From contig JAEUVR010000142.1 of the NCBI GenBank assembly GCA_016786785.1, forward strand, positions 1-38,226: 38,226 nt of DNA, written 5' to 3'. Each line of letters starts with the position of its first letter. The stretch's first letter is position 1. Both the position numbers and the translations under genes were made by a program. Below, one piece after another: positions 7,464 through 16,775 of this stretch. This stretch comes from Chitinophagaceae bacterium (GTDB taxonomy: Bacteria > Bacteroidota > Bacteroidia > Chitinophagales > Chitinophagaceae). The notes beneath the pieces are model-generated. The model was not told the DNA's origin and did no database searches. It saw nothing but the letters and a program-made list of their open reading frames with translations.

Positions 7464-8054
7464 TTGGAACAAATTTCTTCGCATAGTGAAAAAGCCCTGC
7501 TGCTCCGGGTGGCCGAAGGCGATGAAGCCGCTTTCAGGGCGCTTTATGATCATTACCGCAAAAGAATATACGCGATGGGTTTATTCCTCGCCCGTTCTGA
7601 AAGCCAGGCGCAGGAACTGGTGCAGGATGTCTTTCTGAAAGTATGGGAAAAGCGGGAACAATTGGTGGAGGTTGATTATTTTAATGCCTGGTTGCGTACG
7701 ATAGCCCGCAATACTGCCGCTAATTATCTCCGCGCCAGGGCGATGGAAAAACTGGGCATTACCCGCCTGCTGGCGCAGCAAAGCAGCGGCTGCTTTACCG
7801 AAAATGACGCCGCCGACCGGGAGTACTCTCTCTTATTACAGGCTGCAATCGGGCAGCTTCCCCTGCAACAGCAAAAAGTATATATTCTACACCGGCAGCA
7901 GGGATTGCGCCATGAGGACATTGCTAAACATCTTGATATATCGGTATTGACTTCCCGGAAATATATGAAGCTCGCGCTTCGTTCCATCAGGGTATTCCTG
8001 GAACGTCGGATGGATGCCGCAGTATCGGTCGCCCTTATTATTTACCTCAACTGA
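7464..8054 (+). CDS. ECF (extracytoplasmic function) RNA polymerase sigma-70 factor, locus 1
   Basis: A 196-residue ECF sigma factor. Region 2 spans ~23-65 (LYDHYRKRIYAMGL, ELVQDVFLKVWEKREQL) and region 4 ~128-180 (QLPLQQQKVYILHRQQG, HEDIAKHLDIS). No in-frame ATG exists near the expected N-terminus; the frame runs back into the exporter gene, which is non-coding in this frame. TTG at 7464 (or 7455) gives the usual short lead before ALLLRVAEGDEAAF and sits just behind a predicted promoter. The protein ends in a hydrophobic tail (AAVSVALIIYLN). It heads the series FecR, SusC, SusD and should be the partner of the FecR at 8156, switching on the uptake locus when the SusC STN domain signals. Confidence 0.85.
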   Translation: MEQISSHSEKALLLRVAEGDEAAFRALYDHYRKRIYAMGLFLARSESQAQELVQDVFLKVWEKREQLVEVDYFNAWLRTIARNTAANYLRARAMEKLGITRLLAQQSSGCFTENDAADREYSLLLQAAIGQLPLQQQKVYILHRQQGLRHEDIAKHLDISVLTSRKYMKLALRSIRVFLERRMDAAVSVALIIYLN

Positions 8055-8155
8055 ATTTATTTTTTTCCTGATGGCCCCCTTGGACCTTCTTGTTTGTCTA
8101 AAGATATAGGCGAACCCGTGTGAACGCTTTCTTATTTTGAAACTTAATTCTATTT

Positions 8156-9337
8156 ATGAAAGAGCGACGCCTCGAAGCGCTATTCCTGCGCTATGTGCGC
8201 GATGGTCTATCCGATGCTGAAGAAACTGAGTTGTTGCAGCTTTGGCTGGATCCTGACTTGGCGAGCAGGAGGGCTCAGATCCTTAATGGTTTTTACGATC
8301 AATTGCCTGAAAACAGAGATATGTCGGCGAAGGAAGCTGATCTGGTTTTTGAACGGATAGTACAGAAGCAGCCTCGCTTAGATCGCCTTCCCGCCAAAAC
8401 AGGCTGGGCCGTATGGAGACGGGCGGCAGTCGCGGCGTCCTTGCTGTTGGCGTTAGGAGTGGGCGGCTATTTCTTTTTATTCAATAAGGAGAGCAGGCGG
8501 TCGAAGGAGATAACGCAGACATCCTTGCAGGGCGATATCATAGCGCCTGAAAGGAATCGCGCTGCGATCACGCTTGCTAACGGGCAAACTATTTATCTGG
8601 ATAGCGCTTCCAACGGATCGCTGACCATGCAAGGAAATGTAAAGCTGGTGAAGTTAGACGAAGGAAAGATCGCCTATGAAGCAGGCGGCGACTCATCGGG
8701 CGAGCTTAGCTATAATACGCTTTCCAATCCCCGCGGCAGCAGGGTTATTGATGTAACCCTGGCGGATGGCACCCGCGTATGGCTGAACGCCGGTTCGTCA
8801 ATTAACTATCCCGTCGCGTTTACAGGCTCCGAAAGAAAAATCCTGGTAGAAGGCGAGGCTTATTTTGAGGTAGCGCACGATATACGCAAGCCCTTTATCG
8901 TGAGTAAGGGAGAAACGATAATAAAGGTATTGGGAACGCATTTTAACGTGAACGCCTACGATGATGAAACGGATACCAGGATCACCCTGTTGCAGGGCGC
9001 TGTGCAGGTTGCCAATCGTCAATATGCCGCTGTGATAAAGCCTGGCGAACAGGCGATCGTTAAGGCAGGTAAGATAGACGTAGCGGCCGGCGCCGACCTG
9101 GAGCAAGTGATGTCCTGGAAAGAAGGGTATTTCCGTATGAAAGGCACGGACCTTGGATCGTTGATGCGCCAGGTGGCCAGGTGGTATGATGTGCAGGTGG
9201 AATACGAAAATGGCATACCGGCCGCCAGGTTTGGAGGTTTGATTAACCGGGAGGTCAGTCTTCCGGATATGCTGAAGGCGCTGGAGCAGTACGGTATATA
9301 CTCCAGGTTTGATAAGGGAAAGATCATTGTTCAGTAA
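8156..9337 (+). CDS. FecR-type anti-sigma factor, locus 1
   Basis: A 393-residue inner-membrane regulator. The cytoplasmic N-terminal ~88 residues (LFLRYVRDGLSDAEETELLQLW) should bind the sigma factor; one transmembrane helix lies at ~90-110 (AAVAASLLLALGVGGYFFLF); the periplasmic part carries the FecR domain at ~185-290 (GSRVIDVTLADGTRVWLNAGS, VEGEAYFEVAHD) and the C-terminal DUF4974-type region at ~325-393, which contacts the STN domain of the partner receptor. It lies between its sigma factor (101 bp upstream) and the STN-bearing SusC (122 bp downstream), the standard order for glycan-responsive sigma/anti-sigma control in Bacteroidota. Confidence 0.9.
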   Translation: MKERRLEALFLRYVRDGLSDAEETELLQLWLDPDLASRRAQILNGFYDQLPENRDMSAKEADLVFERIVQKQPRLDRLPAKTGWAVWRRAAVAASLLLALGVGGYFFLFNKESRRSKEITQTSLQGDIIAPERNRAAITLANGQTIYLDSASNGSLTMQGNVKLVKLDEGKIAYEAGGDSSGELSYNTLSNPRGSRVIDVTLADGTRVWLNAGSSINYPVAFTGSERKILVEGEAYFEVAHDIRKPFIVSKGETIIKVLGTHFNVNAYDDETDTRITLLQGAVQVANRQYAAVIKPGEQAIVKAGKIDVAAGADLEQVMSWKEGYFRMKGTDLGSLMRQVARWYDVQVEYENGIPAARFGGLINREVSLPDMLKALEQYGIYSRFDKGKIIVQ

Positions 9338-9356
9338 TTAATGGATAGGCCCAAAT

Positions 9357-9459
9357 AAAAAACCAGGGATGTCATTACCACCCCTGGCTGGAAGTTTGGG
9401 TTAACGCAAATAACAATCGTGTAAGACCTATTTTTTATTAACCAAAACCAGGCAAAGTT
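9357..9459 (+). promoter_or_regulatory. Structured 5' leader of locus 1 susC
   Basis: Six A (9357-9362) precede a hairpin with 9-base arms (9363-9371 and 9379-9387, one A/C mismatch, loop TCATTAC). Further on come CAAATAAC and a block CTATTTTTTATTAACCAAAA that ends in GCAAAGTT right before the ATG. The leader of the locus 2 susC (25541-25631) has the same parts in the same order, with a hairpin of different sequence. Read antisense, the hairpin plus U-run would be an intrinsic terminator pointing back into fecR. Its role may be antisense termination, transcript processing or leader control. Confidence 0.55.
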
Positions 9460-12400
9460 ATGCATTTTAAAGCTCTTTGTACCGCCGGGTATTTGCTACT
9501 CCGGATACCAAAACAAACGCTGTTGGCGATGAAATTAACAGTATTATTGATCGCGGTAAGCTTCTGCGCAAACGCGGAGAGCTTTGCCCAGAAGGTAACG
9601 CTTTCTCTTAAAAAAGCCCCGTTGGAGCAGGTGTTTAACCAGGTAAAGTTGCAAACGGGATTTTCGTTTATATGGGACGAGTCTACGTTAAAGAGAACCC
9701 ACCCGGTTGACATCCATGTAAAAAACGCTCCTATTGCTGAGGTAATGGATCATTGCCTTAAGGGGCAGTCGCTCGTTTATCAGATCGTGGGGAAAATAAT
9801 TGTTATCAAACTGGAAGCGGAAATTGCCGGCAACACGGGGACTATCCCGAATGTTATGCTTGCTCCGCTTATTGATATTAGCGGCAAGGTGACCAATTCC
9901 CAAAATGAGCCGATGGAAGGAGTAAGCGTAATGGTCAAGGGGGCCCAAACGGGCGTCACTACCAATGCAGACGGACAGTTTAGGTTATCCGTATCTTCTG
10001 CTAACGTAGAGCTGATCTTTTCTTTTGTAGGCTATCAGTCCAGGACAATAAAAGTGGGCAATCAAACCGTATTCAATATTGTGATGGAGGAAAGCGTTGC
10101 GGGTTTGAATGAAGTGATCGTTACCGCGCTTGGCTTCAAAGAAAATCAGGATAAACTAGGTTCGTCCAGTTCAAAAATCTCATCTAAAAGCATTAATAAT
10201 TCGGGAGAGGCCGGGTTGCTGAATAAAATGGCCGGAAAGGCTTCAGGCGTATTCATCGGTAAATCGTCTGGTAGCGATCCTGGAGGCGGCTCTTTTGTGC
10301 AAATCAGGGGAGCAAGCACATTGTCGGGAAATTTTGAGCCTTTGTATATTATAGACGGCGTTCCCATGAGCAGTTCCGTGATCGGAGGAACAAGTTACAC
10401 CGGCGTTATTCAGCAATCGCGCGTGAATGATATCAACCCTGACGATATTGCCTCTATACAGATACTGAAAGGGGCGTCCGCTTCTGCGCTTTGGGGGTCC
10501 CGGGCTGCAAATGGAGTAGTGGTGATCACTACAAAAGACGGCGCTTACAATGAAAGAATGAAGATTTCATTCAAGACGACCTATTCCATAGATAAGGTTA
10601 ATCTTTACCAGAAAAAACAAACCAAATACGGACAGGGAGCAGGAGGCATTTATTCTCCCAGTTCACAATCTTCATGGGGCGATAAAATTGAGGACAGATC
10701 GGGCGGTGAAGACGAGGTAAATAAATCCGGGCAATACTTCAAAGGATACGAAACAGGGAATCTTTATTATCCGATAATCAAAAAGAACTCAAGAGAGAAT
10801 TTTGCTGAAAAGCAGTTTGACGAAATTTTCCATAAAGGGTATTTTCTTGATAACAATATAAATATTAGCGGCGGCGGGCCTAATTCTAATTACTTGTTTA
10901 GCGCAAGCGATTTATATCAGCAAGGAGTGTTCCGAAACAGCAGCGATTACCGGAGAAGCTCCATAAGGCTAAATATAGAGAGTAGATTGAATAATATTAT
11001 CAAGCTTTCAACAAATGCCGCATATACGAAAACGCTTTCCAATCGCGTACAGCGATCCAACAATTTAGCGGGGATGATGCTGGGGTATTACAGGATGCCG
11101 ACTGATTTTGACATAACAGATTATATAGGCGATTATTATACTTCTTCAACCGCGTCTCCTGTAATAAACAGGCACCGATCGTACCGTAACTACCTCGGCA
11201 GCACTAATAACCCCGTCTACAATAATCCATTATGGACAATGAACGAACAGAAAAACCCCAATAACGTAAGCAGGTTTATTGGAAGCGCTGAAATAACAGT
11301 AGCGCCGGTTGAATGGTTTGAGTTTATTGCAAGGGGCGGAGTAGATAATTATACGGACAACAGGGCTACTTATTTTCCCGTGTATTCGGCTACGCAGTTG
11401 AACGGAAGCTATGATGAGCAGATTATCAGGGAAAACCAGATGAATCTTGATTTGATAGGAAGATTTAAGCGGGATTTTGGCGAAATATCTTCTAATCTGA
11501 CCGTTGGATTTAATTTGAATGACAGGAAAAATTCAATGTTGGGAGGCAATATGACCGATTTTTTAATTGCCAATGGCCCGATAAATTTTTCAAATGCCCA
11601 GGGGATAAACCGGAATCCTTATAACTCTATTACTAATATACGTAGCTCAAGGGGATATGCTTTATTGGGACTTTCAGCATATAATGCTTTGTTTCTTAAT
11701 TTATCATATGCCGCTGAATCGGCGTCGACTTTCGGCGCAGGATCTAATAATACATTCTTTTATCCTTCCGCGGACATAGCCTGGCAGTTTTCAAAGCTCG
11801 CTTTGTTTGAAGGCTCTCCCGTTTTATCGTTTGGGAAATTGAGGTTTTCTTATGGCGTTGTAGGCGTTCAACCCCAGCCATATCAAACTTCTACCGTATT
11901 TGTATCGGGCAATTCCTTGTTTGGCAACGGAGCCTATTTACAGAGCAGTAAGATCGGCAGTAATTTATTAAAGCCGGAGAAGAAAACGGAATATGAAGCC
12001 GGCCTTGATATGCGTTTTTCAGACAACAGGTTATCGGCGGGCATAACTTATTACAGGAATTATGTTGAAAACCTTTTGCTGCAAGTCCCGATCGCTATTT
12101 CCACGGGGTTTAGCACTATCTATAAGAACATCGGGAAAATGCAGAACAAAGGCATTGAACTGGACCTGGGCTATAGCATAATCAGGAAAAATGATTTGTC
12201 TGTTTCCGTAAGCGGAAATTTCAGCGCGAACCGGAACCTGGTGACCGACCTTGCCGGCGCGTCAAGCGTTCAGGTCGGAGGAATTGGAGGATTTATGGCT
12301 AACTATGCTGTGGAAGGAGAGCCAATCGGCATATTTATGGGCGGTCATCGTCGTAGAGATGAAAATGGTAAACCCTTATTTGACGCAAACGGTTTCCCCC

Positions 12401-13005
12401 TGGTAGACGGCGCCAACGGTAAAATTGGCGATCCTAATCCCGACTGGAGAGGAGGTTTTGGCGCGGAAGCTCGGTATAAAAATTTCTCGCTGAGTATCTT
12501 ATTTGAAACTTCTCAGGGAGGAGATTTTTATGATGGAACCAGAAGCGTAATGTACACATTTGGCACTCATCCCGATATTGCCAATGAAATTACTACGGAC
12601 AGGGATTTGAAGAATTTTAAAGGAAATAGCATACCCAAAGGAACGGTGGTACGGGGGAACATGATCGATTTAGGCGCAGGACCGGTATTGGCGGATGAAT
12701 TTTATTACACGACCCAGGGAGGAGGACAAGGCTCGGATAAAGAACAGTTTGTCGTAGACGGAAGCTGGACAAGATTGAGAGATGTTTCTTTAAGCTATTC
12801 GTTGAGAACAGAATCATTTCGCAGGGCTACAAAACTGCAATCAATAGAGTTTAAATTGTCCGGACGCAATTTGCTGCTCTGGACAGGATTGAAAAACGTG
12901 GATCCCGATTTAAATCAAACGCAGGTTACGCTTGGTCGGGGAGTGGATTATTTTGAAAACCCTGGCGCCAGGTCTTATTTGTTCTCAATATTATTTAACT
13001 ATTAA
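9460..13005 (+). CDS. SusC/RagA-family TonB-dependent receptor with STN domain, locus 1
   Basis: A 1181-residue outer-membrane receptor. After a long N-terminal lead (signal core near MKLTVLLIAVSFCANA, residues ~24-45) there is an STN domain at ~48-112 (APLEQVFNQVKLQTGFSF), a carboxypeptidase-regulatory-like beta domain at ~138-215 (ISGKVTNSQNEPMEGVSVMV), the TonB plug at ~220-350 (IRGASTL, YIIDGVPM, VLKGASA-type ILKGASASALWGSRAANG) and a C-terminal beta barrel ending in SYLFSILFNY with a terminal aromatic-rich strand. STN means it also signals to FecR. The start at 9460 is supported by alignment of the leader with that of the other susC, where TTATGCATTT is shared. Imports, with SusD at 13017, an unidentified oligosaccharide or peptide. 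The stop codon touches the ATG region of susD. Confidence 0.93.
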   Translation: MHFKALCTAGYLLLRIPKQTLLAMKLTVLLIAVSFCANAESFAQKVTLSLKKAPLEQVFNQVKLQTGFSFIWDESTLKRTHPVDIHVKNAPIAEVMDHCLKGQSLVYQIVGKIIVIKLEAEIAGNTGTIPNVMLAPLIDISGKVTNSQNEPMEGVSVMVKGAQTGVTTNADGQFRLSVSSANVELIFSFVGYQSRTIKVGNQTVFNIVMEESVAGLNEVIVTALGFKENQDKLGSSSSKISSKSINNSGEAGLLNKMAGKASGVFIGKSSGSDPGGGSFVQIRGASTLSGNFEPLYIIDGVPMSSSVIGGTSYTGVIQQSRVNDINPDDIASIQILKGASASALWGSRAANGVVVITTKDGAYNERMKISFKTTYSIDKVNLYQKKQTKYGQGAGGIYSPSSQSSWGDKIEDRSGGEDEVNKSGQYFKGYETGNLYYPIIKKNSRENFAEKQFDEIFHKGYFLDNNINISGGGPNSNYLFSASDLYQQGVFRNSSDYRRSSIRLNIESRLNNIIKLSTNAAYTKTLSNRVQRSNNLAGMMLGYYRMPTDFDITDYIGDYYTSSTASPVINRHRSYRNYLGSTNNPVYNNPLWTMNEQKNPNNVSRFIGSAEITVAPVEWFEFIARGGVDNYTDNRATYFPVYSATQLNGSYDEQIIRENQMNLDLIGRFKRDFGEISSNLTVGFNLNDRKNSMLGGNMTDFLIANGPINFSNAQGINRNPYNSITNIRSSRGYALLGLSAYNALFLNLSYAAESASTFGAGSNNTFFYPSADIAWQFSKLALFEGSPVLSFGKLRFSYGVVGVQPQPYQTSTVFVSGNSLFGNGAYLQSSKIGSNLLKPEKKTEYEAGLDMRFSDNRLSAGITYYRNYVENLLLQVPIAISTGFSTIYKNIGKMQNKGIELDLGYSIIRKNDLSVSVSGNFSANRNLVTDLAGASSVQVGGIGGFMANYAVEGEPIGIFMGGHRRRDENGKPLFDANGFPLVDGANGKIGDPNPDWRGGFGAEARYKNFSLSILFETSQGGDFYDGTRSVMYTFGTHPDIANEITTDRDLKNFKGNSIPKGTVVRGNMIDLGAGPVLADEFYYTTQGGGQGSDKEQFVVDGSWTRLRDVSLSYSLRTESFRRATKLQSIEFKLSGRNLLLWTGLKNVDPDLNQTQVTLGRGVDYFENPGARSYLFSILFNY

Positions 13006-13016
13006 TGAACAATGAC

Positions 13017-14465
13017 ATGAAAAAATCATTGAGCTATATAATTTTCGTCTTTTTGTTTTTCTGCTCTTGCAAGAAGTTTGTTGAAAATATGAATGTGGAT
13101 CCCAATAATCCCACTGATGTGGATGTAAACCTGATTTTTACGGGAGCCCAATCAAATGCCAGGGCTTTTGATCCGCCAAACCGCGTAGGCGTAATCGCAA
13201 ATATGTGGGCCGGCTATATGACGGGCATAGGAAGGCAATACCTGGGCTATCAAAATTATCAATACACATCGGTAGAAACCAATGGCATGACCAATGCCTA
13301 TCAGGGCATATATGTTCAGTTGAAGCTGGCTATCGAAAAGTTTAAGTTGGTGAACAATCAACTGGGCATTGGCATTTCCCAGGTGATTCAGGCGGAAGTA
13401 ATAGGTACGGCGACGGCTTTATATGGAGACATACCTTTTTCGCAGGCAGGCGATTATGCGCAATTCCCCAACCCGGTTTTTGACTCGCAGGCCCAGGTAT
13501 ATGCAGGCGTTCAGGATTTGCTTGACGATGCTATTACGGCATTGCAATCTGGGATCGGATCGCTTCCTAATAAAACGGATATTTTTTTTAATGGGAACGC
13601 CGGCAAATGGATAGAGGTGGCTAATACTTTAAAGGCAAGATTCTACCTCGAAACAAAAGAATACGACAAGTCTTATGCGGCGGCTTTAAAAGGAATAAGT
13701 TCTTTGAATAACTCTATGGTTAGCCCAAGTTCCAATGTGGCCGGTATGCGAAATACTTATTATGTTCACCAGGTGGAAGACCGGGTAGGCGATGTAAATG
13801 CCAAAGGAGCTTTCCTTACGACATTGCTTGATCCGTCTAATGCAAATTACCGGGGAAATTCAAAAACCGATGAGGAAGCCCGCTTTCATTACTATTTTGT
13901 AGACCTGGGAACAGGAGGAATAACAGGCGATATTGAACCAAATTACCTTTCTGCCGCAAGAGGCGACAGGTTTAACGGCATTATCGGAATGGAAAAAGGG
14001 ACGCCCCTGGTCGCTTATTACGAGAACTTACTCATATTGGCGGAAGCGGCGGCCAGGACAAAGGACTTTACGGTTGCTTTAGACCATCTCAATGACTTCA
14101 GAAGTTTTATGAATGCAGGGGGATATATTGATCCAACATATGTCGAGGCATTTCCTGTAAAATACGAGCCGTATACGGAAGCAGATTTTGAACAGGCCGG
14201 CATGAAAAATCCTGGCGGCCTTGATAAACAGCAGGCCTTGCTTAAAGAGGTCCTGGAAGAGCGATATGTAAGCTTTTTTTGCCAGATATTAGGCTTCAAT
14301 GATATCAGAAGAACGCAAAAAGACGCTGTAGGCGTACGCCTCTCGCCCGCTACCGGCGCAAAGCTTCCCGGGCGTCTTTTATATGACCAGGCGGAGATCA
14401 GTGGAAATTCCAATGTGCCGAATCCATTACCGGGACTATTTGATCCCACGCCTGTAAATAAATAA
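13017..14465 (+). CDS. SusD/RagB-family substrate-binding lipoprotein (SusD-like_2), locus 1
   Basis: A ~482-residue surface lipoprotein that caps the SusC channel and binds the ligand. The signal MKKSLSYIIFVFLFFCSC ends in a Cys lipobox followed by KK; typical SusD-like features include NVDPNNPT near the N-terminus, TPR-like helices (FKLVNNQLGIG, AEVIGTATALYGDIPFSQ) and EERYVSFFCQ near the C-terminus with a PLPGLFDPTP end. An ATG at 13005, overlapping the last base of susC, would add four residues (MNND); ATG at 13017 gives a cleaner signal peptide. Translationally coupled to susC. Confidence 0.92.
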   Translation: MKKSLSYIIFVFLFFCSCKKFVENMNVDPNNPTDVDVNLIFTGAQSNARAFDPPNRVGVIANMWAGYMTGIGRQYLGYQNYQYTSVETNGMTNAYQGIYVQLKLAIEKFKLVNNQLGIGISQVIQAEVIGTATALYGDIPFSQAGDYAQFPNPVFDSQAQVYAGVQDLLDDAITALQSGIGSLPNKTDIFFNGNAGKWIEVANTLKARFYLETKEYDKSYAAALKGISSLNNSMVSPSSNVAGMRNTYYVHQVEDRVGDVNAKGAFLTTLLDPSNANYRGNSKTDEEARFHYYFVDLGTGGITGDIEPNYLSAARGDRFNGIIGMEKGTPLVAYYENLLILAEAAARTKDFTVALDHLNDFRSFMNAGGYIDPTYVEAFPVKYEPYTEADFEQAGMKNPGGLDKQQALLKEVLEERYVSFFCQILGFNDIRRTQKDAVGVRLSPATGAKLPGRLLYDQAEISGNSNVPNPLPGLFDPTPVNK

Positions 14466-14535
14466 TAGCTCCGGACGCTCCAAAAACATAGATAAGTATC
14501 GGCTGCCCTTCCGATAACAATAAACTTGCTTGATT

Positions 14536-16677
14536 ATGCAATACAAAACAAAGGCCTTGCTGAGATCGCTCTCTACAATAATTGTCCTGATAGCAATAAC
14601 ATGCCCGGCGCTTAGCGCCGTCATTATCAGAAGCGCAAAGAGCACGATCACTCCTGTTGAAATGGATATTGGAGATACGTTAAAATTTACCCTCCGCAAC
14701 GGGCAAACCAGGGTAATGGTCCTTCAGGAAACGGATGCCGGCGTGGTTATCACTAACCTGGGCAGATTGAAGACGGATCAACCTGGCGGAGGTACGGCCT
14801 ACTATTTTACCTGCAAGCTTTCCTTTGATGGCCATGCCATGTTTATGAAGCGTTTCGTGGGAACCCAGGAAAGCTTTTATGAACCTTACGTGATCAACGG
14901 CATGCGGATTTGGTTCGACGGAGTAAGTAAAATAGCAGATATTATTTTGGATAATCATGGGGGGCATGTTAGCGGAGCTATTCCTGAAAAACAGGCCCGT
15001 TTTGCGGTAGCGGATATGACTGATGATATTAGTCCGTCTAAACTGTCTCCGATCTATATTAATAACCAAAACCTGATCAATATAGCCGATTGTTATAATG
15101 GCGATGATTGCTGGATGGGCGCTTATAATGGCGTGGAATTACACGGCGGATTAGATATAAACCAGCCGAGGGGCAATCCTAATTTTACGCCCTTCCCGAT
15201 CGACAGCCAGTATTTCTATAATAGTCTCGCTAAAGGAGATAATAATAACCGTTGGAGGGGGATTCATAAATGGGGAAACGGGGATACCTGGATATTTCAA
15301 AATGCGCATATGTTGAATTTACTGACGAATGAGCATGAGAAAATTGACCAGGGCGTTCATTATGCGGAATGTTGCGGGGTTCACCTGGGCAATAATGAGC
15401 ATGCCCATTATATCTTTAAAGTAATTCCGGCCGGCGGCGGTAAAGAATTTCAGTTGGATCCCTGGATACTTTTTTGGCAAATATTTCAGGATAACAAAAA
15501 CAGGAATAAAGAGCTAATTGCCAATATAGCGCCCTTTTCACCAGGGAAGACCAATGCAGCCATTAGGTTTTCGGGAGAGGTTTTAAACGGCGCCCTGCGC
15601 GGAAAAAAACTTTCCTATTACTGGGTATTTGGCGACGGCGGTTTTTCTACTGATAAAAACCCGGTATATACGTTTGCAAACCCGGGAATATATCCGGTAA
15701 CGCTAATGGCAGACGATGGCGCGACAAAGAGTACATTTACCCAGCATATTACTATTGACGGTGAAAAAATAGGCCGACCTTCGTTCGCGCTATCAAGCCC
15801 CGACGAACCATCTTTCCGTAAACGCCCTTTGGATGTTATGGACGTGTATGGGAGCGCGGTAAAGTTTATTCCCCATTCGCTTCGATTTTTAGCGCGGGCT
15901 ACAAACGCTGAGCCCGATGCAAAAATTATAATGCTGGAGAACATGGGGAATGGGAGCCTGCCCAAGGCCGGTACGCCCAAAATAGTTTATACGAAAGGAA
16001 GCGGATGGCTTGAGGCAACGCCTTTTATCAATAAGGATAATCGTCAGGCATTGAGCGTTAGGGCGAATGGTAAAGGGCTTTCCACCGGGTTATATTCTGC
16101 TTTGGTGATGATAGATTGCCCTGGCGCGGTTAATAGCAGGCAGTCTTTTGTTGTTGAACTCAATATACCCTCTTATCTTCCTTCAGATGTAGAGTTAGGG
16201 AATTCCAGAAGGGATATAATTGATAATGAAGATATCCGTTATAACCGGTTCTATGCTACTCCTTATTTTTGGGTGGGGCCTCGTTTTAAAAGATGGGAAG
16301 AAAGAGGGTATAATAATTTTTATCTGACGAATGGCGCGCGCGCTGTCGAGGGAGAATTTGCGCGATTCAGACCTGATCTTGCAGCAGGGAAATATGAGCT
16401 TTCCTTCGCTAAGGAGACGCCGTTTGATCCAAAGCGGCGCGCCATAAGCGGGGGGCGGCAATTTCCGGTAGATAGCAGCCTGAATGCCGTTCCAGGGTTT
16501 ATGGTTCGTATTCATTCTAAGTCCGGCGATAAAAAACAATGGATCGAACCAGATAAATCGCTGATTATTGGTCAATTTGAATTTTCAGAAGGCATGGACG
16601 GTTTTGTAGATATCTTAAGCGAGGGTTCTGTCGGCCAGATACTGGTAGATGCAATAGTATTCAGGAGACTGGAGTAA
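14536..16677 (+). CDS. Secreted multidomain protein: M23-like metallopeptidase region, PKD, BACON-like and golvesin-like regions
   Basis: A 713-residue exported protein (signal at ~1-28 ending PALSA). Residues ~165-305 contain all motif residues of M23 (lysostaphin/LytM-type) zinc peptidases in order: H203 and D207 in ELHGGLDINQPRG, H258 in FQNAHML, and H289-A-H291 in EHAHYIFKV. In that family H/D and the second His of HxH bind zinc and the other two are catalytic. A PKD domain follows at ~335-410 (YYWVFGDGG, YTFANPGIYPVTL), then a BACON-like stretch ~445-545 (GWLEATP, LSTGLYSALVMI), and a golvesin-like C-terminus ~555-713 (QFEFSEGMDGFVDIL, ILVDAIVFRRLE). It is 64 bp after susD and so probably part of the uptake operon. 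TTG at 14530 is an alternative start. The M23 assignment is my motif reading; overall similarity is low and the substrate is unknown. Confidence 0.7.
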   Translation: MQYKTKALLRSLSTIIVLIAITCPALSAVIIRSAKSTITPVEMDIGDTLKFTLRNGQTRVMVLQETDAGVVITNLGRLKTDQPGGGTAYYFTCKLSFDGHAMFMKRFVGTQESFYEPYVINGMRIWFDGVSKIADIILDNHGGHVSGAIPEKQARFAVADMTDDISPSKLSPIYINNQNLINIADCYNGDDCWMGAYNGVELHGGLDINQPRGNPNFTPFPIDSQYFYNSLAKGDNNNRWRGIHKWGNGDTWIFQNAHMLNLLTNEHEKIDQGVHYAECCGVHLGNNEHAHYIFKVIPAGGGKEFQLDPWILFWQIFQDNKNRNKELIANIAPFSPGKTNAAIRFSGEVLNGALRGKKLSYYWVFGDGGFSTDKNPVYTFANPGIYPVTLMADDGATKSTFTQHITIDGEKIGRPSFALSSPDEPSFRKRPLDVMDVYGSAVKFIPHSLRFLARATNAEPDAKIIMLENMGNGSLPKAGTPKIVYTKGSGWLEATPFINKDNRQALSVRANGKGLSTGLYSALVMIDCPGAVNSRQSFVVELNIPSYLPSDVELGNSRRDIIDNEDIRYNRFYATPYFWVGPRFKRWEERGYNNFYLTNGARAVEGEFARFRPDLAAGKYELSFAKETPFDPKRRAISGGRQFPVDSSLNAVPGFMVRIHSKSGDKKQWIEPDKSLIIGQFEFSEGMDGFVDILSEGSVGQILVDAIVFRRLE

Positions 16678-16775
16678 TCGCAAGCCATATAGCCAGGCCC
16701 CATACGCGCGAAGCAGGGCTTCATGCTCCGCATTTTACGTTTGACCTGTCCGTAGTATTTAAATTGTTCAGGAAT

